A DNA stretch of 64,000 bases from Nelumbo lutea (lineage: Eukaryota; Streptophyta; Magnoliopsida; Proteales; Nelumbonaceae): the NCBI GenBank assembly GCA_022828595.1, contig JAKGHH010000002.1, forward strand, positions 40,642,222 to 40,706,221, given 5' to 3'. Positions 1-11,762 of this stretch are shown here, in pieces (the first letter of the stretch is position 1; every line of letters begins with the position of its first letter). Position numbers and translations under genes: made by a program. The notes beneath the pieces are model-generated. The model saw only the letters and a list, made by a program, of their open reading frames with translations, made no database searches and had not been told where the DNA came from.

Positions 1-174
1 CTAGCTTCATTTGAATTTTTTTCTTGGTACATGACCAAGAAAGATAAGAGAAAAAAATAGGAAGGTTTGTACTAGTTGTAGGTCAGTTTTTTGTTCTTAG
101 TCTGGAGAAGACAACAAGTTGAAGTGGAAGACTTGTTCGAATTGCTCACATTCAATAAACCCACTCGGATACCA

Positions 175-455
175 CTTAATAGTAGAGAAACGACAAAAAA
201 TAAGAGAGAAAAGGGAGGAGAGGAAGAAGGGAGAAGGTAGAAGAGAAGAAGAAAGATTGGAAACAAAAAAGAATTACTGGTGGCGCCAGAATATATTAAT
301 ATTTAGATGGCGACCAAAAAAGAAAGGGAAAAGACCCTTGTGCCCCTGTTGTAACTAAAGTACAATAACAACTATAAAATAAATACTTTAAATAGACCAA
401 ACAAACCCTAACTAGAAAAAATTATAAAATAGAAATAAAGTAAACTATTTCAACA
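175..455 (-). repeat. Copia LTR, 5' LTR of an element running out of the window
   Basis: Read on the - strand this block starts TGTTGAAATAG and is followed directly by TGGTATCCGAGT (163-174), a near match to the initiator-tRNA-Met primer site TGGTATCAGAGC that follows Copia 5' LTRs. The block has the usual LTR look: AT-rich U3, then a pyrimidine-rich tract on the - strand near the end. The element body would lie left of position 163, mostly outside the window. No second LTR or target duplication can be checked here, so this rests on the terminus plus the primer site. Confidence 0.5.
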
Positions 456-1859
456 GATGTCAGTCGACAATCCCTTGAACACCCCACTGGGATGCTCTGT
501 TCAAGCAAACACTGTAGTTCAGCACAATCCAACTTGACTCGATTCAAATGACTTGAATCGATTTGGTTTGGTTCTGATTTGCACAATTCAATCTAGTTCA
601 CTCATCTCTATCAATCTAAATCAGTGGCATTGGAATTGGATCAAATGGGCATAATTCAAGTTGATAGGCTAAGATAAACTCACCTTTGTGGGGTTGGTTC
701 AAGAGGTTTTTCAACTCCGTTCTAGTTGAAATTCTATGGACCCATAATAGACCCATGATCCATTTATATGTGAAATTTCAAGCTAAAACTTTTTTTTTTT
801 TTTTGGATTTGGAGATATTGGACCAGTTTAGTGATTGATTTGTTGGTTCATTATCATACCATCAATTTTGGGAGGCATGTTTATAGGGTTTCCAAAGGTT
901 GAAATTTGGAGGGCTCATAAATGACACAATTTTCCATCTATGTAAAAACTATTATGGTGAAATAATCCTTGGATATTCTTATTTGAATCTAGTTAAATGG
1001 TTATTTTTCTAAATTTGCATTTTGCCTTTGTATTTGTTAGTTTTGTAATATTTTCTATTAATTATATGAAAAATGCATGTGGTAATAATTATTATACATA
1101 TTTTATATTTATATTTATTTCATTTAAGTATAACTGTGAGGGTCTCCTCTATAAATAAGTCATATTTTTGTACCTAACCATGATGGGTAGTAGATTGACC
1201 CAACGGAAGGATGCTACTTTGAATGGTTGAAGTGGGACAAGAAGAATAAATAAGACATTTGAAAATCCCTTAGTCCAATGGTGATGGGCCTATCTAAATA
1301 ATAGAATCACTTAACTAGTTTGGACCATGGACATTATAAAATTATTGTTCAGCCCAATGAAAAGACAATAACATTAAATGAATCATGGGTCAAGACCTAA
1401 TAAGGATTATGTTATGTAATGGTCTTGATAAAATTCAATTGCTTGTTTCCCCCAATTTGATTTATGTCATTGATATGTTTGTATATGCTTGGCATGTGGG
1501 ATGACATTTTTTGTACATTTACTAATATACAACTATAGTTAATCCAATAATAGTTACGGGTTATTTGTCTAGTGTTGAAATGTTGACTAGTACAAATTTT
1601 AATAAATGGAAAGACTAGACCATGATTCTTCTAGTGTGTATGGATCTAGATCTTTAAATTGCGACTCAATCCCATTGAAGCCATTAGTACTAGTGAACAA
1701 AAAACACTTTATCAAAAGTGAGAAAAGTGAGAATGCTTAAATTATACGAGTCTGATGATCATGAGGATCATCATTTCTACTACAATCCATGGGATTATTT
1801 CTGAAAAGAAAAATGCGGTGGAGAAGAATTTTGCTTGATTCATCAAAACACTGCCAAGT

Positions 1860-2780
1860 ACCCATATAATTAAGATGATGATTATGAAGTATGATGGTCA
1901 TGATAGTGCACATGAGCATATCATGAAAATGAGTGACATGACAAATCAGCTGAAAGTAATGGATATGGATAATACCTGAAGGATTACTTGTACATTTCAT
2001 TTATGACTTCTCTTCCTACGCAATTAGGACAGTTCAAGATCAATTACAGTACAAAGAAATAGAAATGGAAGATCAGTGAGCTAATTACTATGTGTCTAAG
2101 AAGACAAAAAACTTCCAAAGTCAAATTTCTGAACATGCTCACATCACCTCTAGGTCACATAAAAGACATTTCAAAAGGAGAAGTTAGAAGAAGGGTAACG
2201 AAAAGGATATAGGTGTAGAAGGTGGGATTACAAGACATGCTCTTTGCAGGACATGTAAAAATAGGAATGCCCAAAACATGTAGTTTGGTTCAATAACAAA
2301 GGTAAGGATTTTACCTCTATGATTTATGAATCCTATCTAGTAAACATGTGGTAACATAACAAAGATAAATGTTGAAGCCATAGGGACATATCATCTCATT
2401 TTAAATATCGACTTTAATATAGATTTCATAGATACTATCTATGTACCCACATTTAAAAGAAATCTCATTTGAGTTCCTATAGTTTTGAATTTTAAGTTTA
2501 AGAACAAAATTTTTACTCTATTTCATGATTCTATTAAAAGATTTGGCTACATTTCCAAGGAAAAGTGGAATGTGCCAAAAAGATGAAGTTCTCATTTCAT
2601 TATATTATTTTGACTTTTGATGTGTATGGATTGAATAAAGGAAAACAAACCAAGACCACCAAGAAAGGTGTCATAAGGTGTGTAGAGTTATTGAAAATAA
2701 CACAAACAAATATTTGTGGCTTGTTTCCTATTCCAATTATGAGAGGACAGAAATACTTCATCACCTTCACCACCTTTTTC

Positions 2781-2817
<37 letters not shown>

Positions 2818-3725
2818 ATAAGGTGTGCATGTTACAGGAACATGCATTGTTTCTAACTACATTATGTTGGGCACACTTGAGCATAATGGTTTAGCAGAGT
2901 TACGAAATTATACTCTTACCTAAAAATTTATGGGGTGAAACCTTAAAGATGGTTTTTGTATACATCCTGAATAAGTCCCTATTAAAGTGTATTTAATACT
3001 CCATATGAATTATGGAATGGTAGGAAACCCCAATCAGGATATTTGCATGTTTGGGGTTGTTCAATTGAGATAAAAGTTCACAACCCATAACTAGGTTGGA
3101 TCCTAAAAATGATTTTAGTGGTTATTTTATAGGTTATCCTAAAAGATCTAAGAGTTAACAAATTTCTTTGCCATACCTTGAATACTAGAATTATTGATTC
3201 TAGGTAGGTTGAATTTCTAGAATTTAGAAATTTTAATGGGAGATTTGAACCTAGACAAACCACCTTTCAAGAAAATTTGGAGATTATTCTTGTACATATC
3301 ATCTAGGAAAGAGTTGTACCAAGTGAATCTTAAGATTGGTACACAAATTGTCTAAATAATTAAATCATTGAGGATAAACACCGATAGAATAGATCCCACT
3401 TAGAAGATTTCAAATAATATAGAATGAGTGTGAATAGGAGTTGAGTAAATGAATGTGAGCACAAATCGAATTTGAAATGGAAAGCATTGAGATTTGGGTA
3501 CCTAGAAGAATCAATCCAATAAGTTGTAAATGGGTTTTTAAAACCAAAAAGGACTTTAAGGGGAGTATTGAGAAATATAAAGCCACTCATTGCAAAAGGA
3601 TACACTTAGAAGGAAGAATAAACTATATAAAGACCTCTCCTATCTCAAAGGACTCATTTACAATAGTCATGGCTCTAGTTTCTTATTTTAATCTGGAACT
3701 TTATTAGACAAATGTCAAGATCTTG
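1860..3725 (+). pseudogene. Decayed Copia polyprotein (gag to reverse transcriptase)
   Basis: Six-frame reading gives pieces of a plant Copia polyprotein in order. A UBN2-type gag segment lies near 1880-2110 (HIMKMSDMTNQLK, then SLPTQLGQFKINY). A damaged zinc knuckle lies near 2240-2345. A protease remnant lies near 2360-2500 and an integrase part near 2641-2780 (CGLFPIPIMRGQKYFITF). An integrase C-terminal part follows near 2920-3330 (LDPKNDFSGYFIGYPKRSK). The start of reverse transcriptase is at 3478-3725 (CKWVFKTKKD). Stops and frameshifts are frequent, so it is an old dead copy. It ends at about 3725, where it meets the opposed copy. Confidence 0.75.
2783..2814. repeat. (TA)n microsatellite
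   Basis: Uninterrupted TA dinucleotide run of about 15 units inside the integrase remnant of the + Copia copy. Confidence 0.9.
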
Positions 3726-4880
3726 GTGAAGTAGTCCTTGCAGCTTGCTTTGCATTTCTCAATGAAATAGGTCCTCCTTCCTTGTATATCTCGACATCCA
3801 ACAAATTCAAAATCTCTATACCCTATTACCTCCAACTCTTCTATGCACTTATAAGTGAGTATATAATCTTTAGTCCCTTGCAAATAGTCCTGACTTTCTT
3901 GGCTAATTTTTAATGGTCCATACTATGTGCAAATTAATCTAATAAATTTTGCCACACAACATACCACATCCAACTTTAACAGAACCATGGAATAGAGTAT
4001 AACTTTTGTTCTTAAACTATAATTCAAAACTAGAGGAATCAAGTTTAGGAAGTGATAATTGATATTCAAATTGAGCTGATGTCCCCCTATGACTTCAACA
4101 TCTACCTCTATTCTGTCACTAGCTACTATGGTGCATTCTCCCTTATGCAGTCATCGGATTGTTAGAAAGCCTTGCACAAAAACCGTGACATGAGTTGTAA
4201 TGCTTGTCTCCACCAACCACTTATCAGGAAGTGCATTAACCAGATAGGATTTAGAAATCATGAAGGAAAAACCCTTACCTTCATTGTTGATCCATACTGC
4301 ATATTTAGGGCATTCCTTCTTTATGTGTCTCTTCTGTTTACAGAAGAAGCAATGTGCCATGTGATCCTCACCTTCTACAATTATGGTCGTTTCCTTATCC
4401 TTCTTTTGACTTTTTTTTGAAGTGTCTTATGTGGCCCAATGGTAAGATAGGCACCTTCAAGTATTTCACTTTTAAGCCTTTCTTCTTCTTCAACGCACAT
4501 AGTAATAATCAACTCACTCATCTTCCATTTCTCTTTCTGTGTAGTGTAGTTGATCTTGAATGGACCAAACTACATAAGAAGAGAAGTGGTCACATACCCC
4601 ACCACAATTATCATACTTCAGTCATATTTTGATCACAAGGGTACTTGCCAGTGTTTTGGTGGATCAAGCAAAATATTCTTCTACTACCTTTAAATTATTA
4701 ATTGCATTTTCGTTTTTAGGAATCATGCCATGGATTGCAGTGCTAATGGTGCTCCGCATGATCATCAAACTCATGCAAATTTGAGCATTCCCACTTTTCA
4801 TGAAGCGCTTTTTATTCACTAGTACCAATATTAGTGGCTTCAGTTGGTTAGACCCGATCCATGGACCTAAGAACAACCAT
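3722..4880 (-). pseudogene. Decayed Copia polyprotein, opposed copy (gag, protease, RNase H remnant)
   Basis: On the - strand, a UBN2-type gag piece lies at 4664-4876 (GMIPKNENAINNLKVVEEYF). A clear zinc knuckle CFFCKQKRHIKKEC lies near 4300-4350, with a protease start after it near 4170-4215 (KWLVETSITTHV, in place of the usual D-S/T-G-A). More protease remnant follows to about 3930. A piece like the reverse transcriptase/RNase H junction comes last (3722-3870, including YRDFEFVGC). Integrase and most of reverse transcriptase are missing, so this copy has an internal deletion. It belongs to the same family as the + copy and forms the right arm of the inverted repeat. Confidence 0.7.
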
Positions 4881-5880
4881 GATCTATTCCTTCTATTTGT
4901 TAAAGTTTACGACAATTAACCAGTAACCATTGCTAGATTAACAATTGCAAATTTCATAATAAGTGTACAAATATGTCATGCCAAAAGTGCATAAAAATGC
5001 ACACATATCAATAATTTAACATAAAATTGGGGTAACTAGCAATTAAGTCTCATCAAGACCATTATATAATTATATAATATAATCCTGATTAGGTCCTAAA
5101 CCAAGATTGATGCAATATATTATTGTTCTTTCGTTGGGCTAAACAATGATCTTACCAATGATCTTTATGGTCCAAATTAATTAAATCTTGTTATCCAATA
5201 CACCCATCCATCCACTCTAACCATTTAAAGTATATGACTTATTCATGAAGGCGAACCACATAGTAATACTCCAAATAAAGACCATATAAGTCTAAGACAT
5301 GTACCAGAATCATCATCATGTGCCTTTTTTTAGAAAGTAAATAGCAGGTATTACAAAACTGATAAATATTTGGGCAAAACTACAAAAATTATTTGAACAA
5401 CCATTGAATTGGATTAAATTATGCATATATAAGTTATTTTAGAATATATTTTATACACATGTGGAAAATAGGGTCCTTTATGAGCCCTCCAAATTTCAGC
5501 CTAATCTGAGGTTGAAAACTCCCTGAACCGGCCTCCTAAAGTTGTTAGTATGCTAATGAACCAATGTATTAGTCATAGAACTGGTCCGATATCTCCACAT
5601 CCAAAGGGACCTTTCCTCTAAAAATTTATATATAAAAGGCTTACTATGGGCCTACAAGATTTCATCCAAACGGGGTTGGACATCCCCTTGAACCAGCCCC
5701 ACAAATATGACCTTATCATAATCTGTCATCAATTTGAACCAGACCACCCCAAACCGATTCGAACAGCATAGATTCAAGCCAGACAAATTCGAACTGAATC
5801 AAGTCAACTAAAACCGAATTGATACGGATTATTTGGGTCGAACCGAGTCAAGCTGGACCGAATCAGGTTAGGGAAATCCA

Positions 5881-6907
5881 AACATTAATTTAAACGGGTC
5901 GGGTCGGGCCGGGTATCCATAGGACCTGACCCTTGGAAGGTCATCTTCTTTGCCCGTTTTTGGGTGCTATAGTGTTCACTCGATGGAGCGAACACAACAG
6001 CATTGGAGGGGTGTTAACAGTGCGATCAGCCACCAGAAAATGGTTCCTCTATCGCTGCCGACCACCTAGGGATTGTTCTCTCCTCTGGTAAGAAATCAGC
6101 ATAAACTGGCAATTTACAAGTCTGAATCTTTTAGAAACAGAGAAGAAAATATCAAATTTTCAATTGTTTCAGAGCATAGAACCTCTTAGATACCAATGGT
6201 ATGCCCTTATGTAAATTTCTAAACACATTAGAAGTATGAAAGGATCAATCTATACTCTAAAATGAAGTGAAATAACCATGGATTGACCTTGAGCAATTGA
6301 AGCCAATGCAGCATCCATGGCCCCTATTTGAGATGTCAGAGAGCTTGGAAATCACTTCTCTCTCTCTCTCTCTCTTACTCTTCTTCACCTAAAACCGAAC
6401 TGGAGAGCTTTTCTCTCAACAGAACAACAAAAAACCAGAAAATAGAACTTCTCTTCGGAGTTGGTTGTCTCTTGCTCGATGGAAGAACTGGGAGAGTGTG
6501 GCTCTATTTATAGAGCTTTGCAACTGCTCAAGAGGGGCTTTCCTTCATGGTTAAGCATCTGAAAACCAGAGGCTCCATCAACCTCTATTTTTCCAAATCC
6601 AGGAGCTTGTTTACTGTACCAATGGCTCTCAACTACCTCAATGCCCTCTCTCTCTCTCTCTCTCTCTCAGGGGGGTCTCAGGTTGTTTTTTTATAACCAT
6701 TTTGCCATCCATGATGCCAGCCGGAGTCCTAGTCAGCAACTGGGCTTCAATGATTTATCTCGAACCACTGTTAAGCTCAAGAACAGTATGAGCTAGCTCT
6801 AACATATATATGATTTCTTTCTTGGCAATATGAACTGCAATACCCAGACTGCACTACAGCCCACTCATTAATTTCTAATCAATTATTATTCAATACTGTT
6901 TTATCAG
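5881..6907. other. Repeat-derived DNA with LTR-like signals, probable seipin intron
   Basis: No coding sequence is seen. A (-)-strand primer-site-like string TGGTATCTAAGAGG lies at 6182-6195, and higher up on the same strand there is a TATA-like CTATAAATAGAGCC (about 6499-6512). Together these suggest a decayed LTR at 6196 to about 6700, read on the - strand. Two CT microsatellites lie at 6354-6375 and 6645-6670. The right end reads into a pyrimidine-poor but usable 3' splice site (TTTTATCAG) before the seipin exon. Confidence 0.4.
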
Positions 6908-7597
6908 TTGACTGCAGAGGTTCTATCAGCAACTGGAGACGTTCTAGCAACATCTAGTCAGCCATGCATGTTGCGTTTTAGAAGCCCCCCAGTTCGACTG
7001 ATGCGTACATTTGTTATGGGCATACCCCTCACACTGGGGATTTCAGGTGAGACGCAGAAGATCACAGTAGATGTACTGAAACACATGGAAGTAAAACCAA
7101 GGACGGAGGCAATCAGAATAAGATTAAAACCAAGAGCTGGAATCACTTCTCTCCCAGAACTGTATGAAGCTGAGATCCTCGTAAATTCCAAGCTTCCTTG
7201 GAGAAAAGAATTCGTGTACAATTGGAAATGGACATTTTACGTCTGGGCTTCCTTGTACGTTTATATAATGCTTCTTGTAGTTCTTGCCTGTTGGTATAAA
7301 CCATTTCTCTTCCCAACTGTAGCAACAGGTGTAGATGGTCGAGATCAAAGAAGTTGGTCCTTGGAAACAGAAAAGCATCCACAGTCTAGAGATAGACGGG
7401 ATGGGGAGATCTCAGACACGTTGAGGAAATGGCAACCAATCAGAAGCAAGAGAAAGTCATTGCTTCCACATGGTGTGGTCTCGCCGGAAAATGCTGCAGC
7501 TGGGTCCTCGACAACTAACTTTACTGTTAACCCAGAAGAAGCGTGCGAAGTTGTCGAAGATTCTGGTGGGTTTGGGGACTCTGAATCTGTATCATAG
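6908..7597 (+). CDS. SEIPIN: Seipin, last coding exon (C-terminal 229 codons)
   Basis: This exon encodes the C-terminal half of a plant seipin, an ER membrane protein that sets lipid-droplet size and budding sites. The family is recognised from LTAEVLSATGDVLATSSQPC near the start, MLRFRSPPVRLMRTF, the stretch SGETQKITV, RTEAIRIRLKPRAG and LYEAEILVNSKLPW. The C-terminal membrane segment follows at about residues 108-136 (WTFYVWASLYVYIMLLVVLA). A hydrophilic Ser- and charge-rich tail of about 90 residues faces the cytosol. The exon opens after TTTTATCAG; the first codon is TTG (Leu), so this is not a translation start. It ends at TAG 7595-7597. The exon shape and long tail fit the SEIPIN2/3 type. 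No earlier exon is found between 1 and 6907, so the upstream intron is at least 6.9 kb or the gene is a truncated copy. The reading frame itself is intact. Confidence 0.85.
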   Translation: MTAEVLSATGDVLATSSQPCMLRFRSPPVRLMRTFVMGIPLTLGISGETQKITVDVLKHMEVKPRTEAIRIRLKPRAGITSLPELYEAEILVNSKLPWRKEFVYNWKWTFYVWASLYVYIMLLVVLACWYKPFLFPTVATGVDGRDQRSWSLETEKHPQSRDRRDGEISDTLRKWQPIRSKRKSLLPHGVVSPENAAAGSSTTNFTVNPEEACEVVEDSGGFGDSESVS

Positions 7598-7939
7598 GTG
7601 GTTGATGAGCTGATTAAGAACTGTCAGTTGATGTTGCAAAACATTGTAACTGCTACCACGTATTCTGTAAGAGGAGTTCGCTGTTAGTACTTAGGAATTG
7701 ATAAACTGTTAGTTGTCTGTTTTGCTAGCTTAGGAATATGAGAATCCAGTCCAGTTGATCATTTATGCATCTCGACTATAATTGCCTGGGAATCGGTTTT
7801 GGTTACTGCTCTAAACTGATAATATGATATCTAAACGTCTCTAGCTATTTAAATATAAGTAGTTTTTTTTTTTGTCAAATTACAATCGGGTCTTATTAGG
7901 TCGGACCCGATAAGAATCTGGTTGAAAGTAGATTGGAAC
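7598..7939 (+). other. Seipin 3' untranslated region and flank
   Basis: Non-coding AT-rich sequence after the seipin stop. No perfect AATAAA is seen within the first 250 bases, so the polyadenylation site cannot be placed. It ends at the target-site copy GGAAC (7935-7939) of the Copia element A insertion. Confidence 0.5.
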
Positions 7940-8172
7940 TGTTAACAGGTGTAATATATATACTGTTCACAGACTTAATACTCGTAGGAGTATTTTTGTA
8001 ATTCTGTAGACATATTGTTATGTACGGCTAGAATAATATAAATGCAAAGCTTCACTCGACTGAAGCTAAGTTTTGTTGAGGCCATAACTCAGTTGCCTCT
8101 TATTCTTCTTCCTCTTCTTCTTCTTTCTTCTTTTCTCTTCTTCTTTTCTTCTTCTTGGCCTCCTGCTCAACA
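7940..8172 (+). repeat. 5' LTR of Copia element A
   Basis: 233 bp, TG...CA ends. It contains a TATA-like AGAATAATATAAATGC stretch and a long CTT-rich tract before its end. The paired LTR is at 12596-12832. Confidence 0.93.
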
Positions 8173-8187
8173 TGGAATCAGAGCAGG
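8173..8187 (+). other. Primer binding site of Copia element A
   Basis: TGGAATCAGAGCAGG directly abuts the 5' LTR; it differs by one base from the TGGTATCAGAGC core complementary to initiator tRNA-Met. Confidence 0.85.
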
Positions 8188-9002
8188 TTCGTTCAGGCCT
8201 AGAAAACAACTAACAGAGGTTGCTCTCCTCTGCTGCGAAAGAGCTATAGTGCTGATGCTCGAAGACAAGGAGGAGGAAGCTTTTCTAGTGTTGCGGTTAG
8301 TCTTCACTGCCGAGTAGGGCTCTGCTACAAGTATGCTGACTATTCAACTTCCTAACACAGAAAAAGGGTTCGACTACATGTTTTTTGCTGGTAACTGGGT
8401 TGTTTCGGCTAAGAGGATTGTAGAAATCCATCCCAGATGTTCGAAAGAAGGCTCTGACCTGAAGGGGAGTTTGAGTTCATGACTGAACTGCCTATTGCAA
8501 TCTGACCTGAAGGGAAGTTCGAGTTCATGACTGATGATTGTGCTGCCTATTGCTGGTACTGAGATTCTTTTTCTCTCTTCCTATTTATGGCTTCTTGCAC
8601 GACTGTTAATGTTCCAGAATCTGAGTAGGGATTGTTCCCCTTCCTCCGATTGTATGTTGCCCTAGTCTACACTCTAAGGGGCTATTGATGAACCCTAGAA
8701 CTTGAGTGACTGTTCGGCTGCCCTGGAAAGTGGATATCAGCCGATTAGGTGTGGTGAATCATCACTCGTATTGCTGCTCCTACTGTGCCTTTTTTGGGTT
8801 GAGAAGTTGTATCAAAGTTGTGAACTGTAGGTCTTTCAGACCTAGTTACACTGCATGTGCAATTCGTATTGTGTTTTTGTGAACTCCTACACAGTGTAGA
8901 TGATAACCCCTAGTACTGTAGTTGTAGTGTTTGTGTTTGGTTCTCTGTGAAACGGAAAATCAGCAAGTGCCTAGTTGTGGATTATAACAGCTCTGTAAGG
9001 CA

Positions 9003-9932
9003 GTGTACTTGTGTTTTTTGAGTACTTCTAAACTTAGAATCATGAATAAGGAAAGATTGTGGTGCACTAATTGTCAGAGGCCCCGACACACCAAAGATAC
9101 TTGTTGGGATCTCTATGGGAAACCAAAGTGGGTTCAGGATTTACCTAAGAAGCAAGGCTCAGATGTAATTAGAAGACCCGGGCAACAAGGTACCAAGAAA
9201 CACCACATGGAAAATATGGTTTCTCGGAAGAATCAGCCCTCCACTTCTATTGTGCCTCAAACACCACATAGCCAACACAGCTACTCTGGATCAGACCCAA
9301 GGGAGGATATTGTAAACTCTGCCACCTCTTTTGCATCCATATCAGGTAATTCTGCCACTGCTTTCCATGTTGCCTCACACAACCTTGACTCTCCATGGAT
9401 CATCGATTTTGGAGTGTCAAAACACATGACTGGTATGTCCTCTTACTTTCAAACTTATCACCCTCTTTCCAAAAGAGATAAAGTGAGACTAGCTGATGGA
9501 TCATACACTTCCATAGTTGGTCAAGGAACTCTCTCTCTTCCCCTTGGCCTTACTCTTTCTGATGTTCTTCATGTTCCAAAATTCCCTATGAATTTGTTCT
9601 CGGTCAGTAGTATTACAAATTCTTTGAACTGTTCTGTGACTTTTTCCCCTACCTATTGTGTGATTCAGGATCTGGCCTTGGGGAGGATGATTGGTAGGGG
9701 TCGTATGGTTGATGGACTCTACATGCTGGAGAATACGGCTGGCCTTCATGTTATAGAGTCTATGAATCAGTTCAAAAAGAGTAAAATGTATTTGTGGCAT
9801 TGTCGTCTGGGTCATTTGTCTTTTGAAACCTTGAAATTGGTTTTCCCAGTACTATGTAAGTCAATATCTGTTTCTAATTTTTTCTGTCAAACGTGTCAGT
9901 TAAACAAGCATTGTAGAATTCAATTCCCTTAA
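9003..9932 (+). pseudogene. Copia A gag zinc knuckle, protease and GAG-pre-integrase
   Basis: The first usable ATG is at 9042. It starts at the CCHC zinc knuckle (CTNCQRPRHTKDTC, an NCp7-like nucleic-acid binder) near residue 22, so the matrix/capsid part of gag is lost. The aspartic protease follows at about residues 131-230 with WIIDFGVSKHMTG. The family norm is D-S-G-A, so the active-site Ser-Gly-Ala has changed to Phe-Gly-Val and the protease is probably dead. The GAG-pre-integrase domain with WHCRLGHLSFE is at about residues 263-300. A stop at 9930-9932 cuts the frame, which then continues in phase into integrase. Confidence 0.85.
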
Positions 9933-11138
9933 AGAAATAGTAAATTTGAGTTTCCTTTTCACATTGTGCATTCTGATGTGTGGGGCCCTGTTACTTTACC
10001 TTCTGAGAGTGGCTACAAGTACTTCATTACCTTCATTGATGATTATTCCAGATACACTTGGATATATTCAATGCGAACCCGTGAAGAAGTACCAAAAATT
10101 ATCCAAGATTTTCAGCAGATGGTCTTCACCCAATTTTAGACCGAGATTCAAATATTCCAGTCAGATAATGCAAAAGTGTTTTTTCATAGTGACTTCACGG
10201 AGTTCTTTGCTTCACATGACTCTCTTCATCGGAGCTCTTGTGCCCGTACGCCACAACAAAATGTTGTGGCTGAACGGAAGAACCGACACCTCCTTGAAGT
10301 GGCACGGGGTTTACTACTCCACATGAATGTTCCCAAACGATTTTGGCTTGAGGCTGTCATTTGTTCTACATACTTCATTAACCGAATCCCCTCTTGTTGG
10401 TTAGAGTACAAAGCCCCACATCAGCTTCTCTTTCCTAAGGCTCCTCTTCTTTCTATCCCTCCTCGTGTTTTTGGTTGTCGGTGCTTTGTCCAAAGCCTAT
10501 CTCCCACCCGAGGGAAATTGGACTCTCGTGCTATCCCGTGTATATTTTTGGCTACTCATTCTCTCAGAAAGGGTATCGTTGCTTTGATCCTGTTTCTCGG
10601 AGATTCTATGTCTCCATGGATGTTACCTTCTTTGAAGATGAGCCCTTCTTTCCGGTTTCTCCTCAGGGGGAGTGTAGGCATGAGGAGAAACTTGAACTTC
10701 CTCCTCTTCCTAATCCTTCTCCTTCTCCCCCTTCTCTTCCTGATCCTCCACATTTCCATGTTTTTTCTCGTCGTCATAAAGGCCAACCAAGTTCAAGAGC
10801 TGTGGAGAATCTAGAAGTTGTACCTCAATTGCCATCAAACTCCTCAGGGGAAGATCATACCCTCTCAGGTAACTTGACTCCCAATGATAGTCCTGACCTC
10901 CCTGTTGCTAATGATCTTGACCTTCCTATTGCTCACAGGAAAGGTGTTAGGTTGTGCACCACAAAACACCCCATTTCCAACTTTGTCTCCTATGAGAACA
11001 TCTCACCTTCATTTCATGCCTTCCTTACCTCCATTGACAGTATCCCTATTCCCAAGAATGTGGCAGAAGCTCTCTCAACTAGAATGGACAAATGCCATGA
11101 AGGAAGAAATTGATGCTCTTCATAAGAATGGCACGTGA
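9933..11138 (+). pseudogene. Copia A integrase and linker, broken by stops and frameshifts
   Basis: The frame continues from the protease piece. The integrase core is recognisable by HSDVWGPV, FITFIDDYSRYTW, QSDNAKVF and the later RTPQQNVVAERKNRHL, which hold the D, D and E positions of the DDE core. The integrase C-terminal part follows at about 10330-10545 (PRVFGCRCFV). A stop lies near 10137. At about 10545 the reading moves to another frame and at about 11085 it returns, so two indels nearly compensate. The variable linker leads into the conserved lead-in to reverse transcriptase (WTNAMKEEIDAL), which ends in a stop at 11136. Confidence 0.8.
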
Positions 11139-11762
11139 GAATTTGTTGATCTCCCTAAGGGTAAGGTTCCAGTTGGATATAAATGGGTGTTCACTGTTAA
11201 GCATGAGGCTGATGGAGTTGTGCAGAGGTATAAAGCTCGTTTAGTGGCAAAGGGTTTTACTCAAGTATATGGAGTTGATTATGTAGAAACCTTTGCCCCT
11301 GTTGCCAAAATGAACTCTATTAGAGTAATTTTCTCTCTTGCTGCCAATCTGAATTGGGATCTACATCAGCTCGATATCAAGAATGCCTTCTTGAATGGTG
11401 ACCTTGAAGAGGAAGTTTATATGGCTCAACCCCCCAGTTTTTTGGCTCAAGGAAGTGAACAAAAAGTGTGCAAGTTAAAGAAGTCTTTATATGGGCTGAA
11501 GCAATCACCAAGAGCTTGGTTTAACAGATTTTGTACTGTAGTTCAGCAGAGGGGATACAAGCAATGTCAGTCAGATCACACACTGTTTGTAAAAAGGGTA
11601 GAAAGTAAAATGGCTGCCCTAAGAGTGTATGTGGATGACATAATTGTTACTGGTGACTGGGAGGATGAAATTCAAAGTTTGAAGGGCTTCATTTCCACTC
11701 AGTTCGAAGTGAAAGATCTAAGACCTGCCAAATACTTCATTGGAATTGAGGTTGCCCGATAA
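11139..11762 (+). pseudogene. Copia A reverse transcriptase
   Basis: The RVT_2 domain of Copia elements. Visible are [42 protein letters not shown] (first catalytic Asp) and KSLYGLKQSPRAW. LRVYVDDIIVTG holds the YVDD box with the two other catalytic Asp. The domain is complete and its catalytic residues are intact. It ends at a stop near 11760 caused by a frameshift: the RNase H part goes on in another frame. It has no start of its own because it is a slice of a polyprotein. Confidence 0.88.

Larger units (their letters stand above)
525..5880. repeat. Large degenerate inverted repeat made of two opposed Copia copies
   Basis: The segment from about 525 to 2560 reappears in inverted orientation from about 5880 to 3920. 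Matching blocks include the stretch around 620-740 with 5640-5720, 830-960 with 5461-5600, and 1380-1480 with 5010-5100. Both arms hold the same non-coding leader, gag, zinc-knuckle and protease region of one Copia family, each full of stops and indels. The centre (2560-3920) is not symmetric: the + copy goes on through integrase into reverse transcriptase, while the - copy jumps from protease to a reverse transcriptase/RNase H remnant. Arm boundaries are by eye. The whole block lies upstream of the seipin exon, probably inside its intron. Confidence 0.7.
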
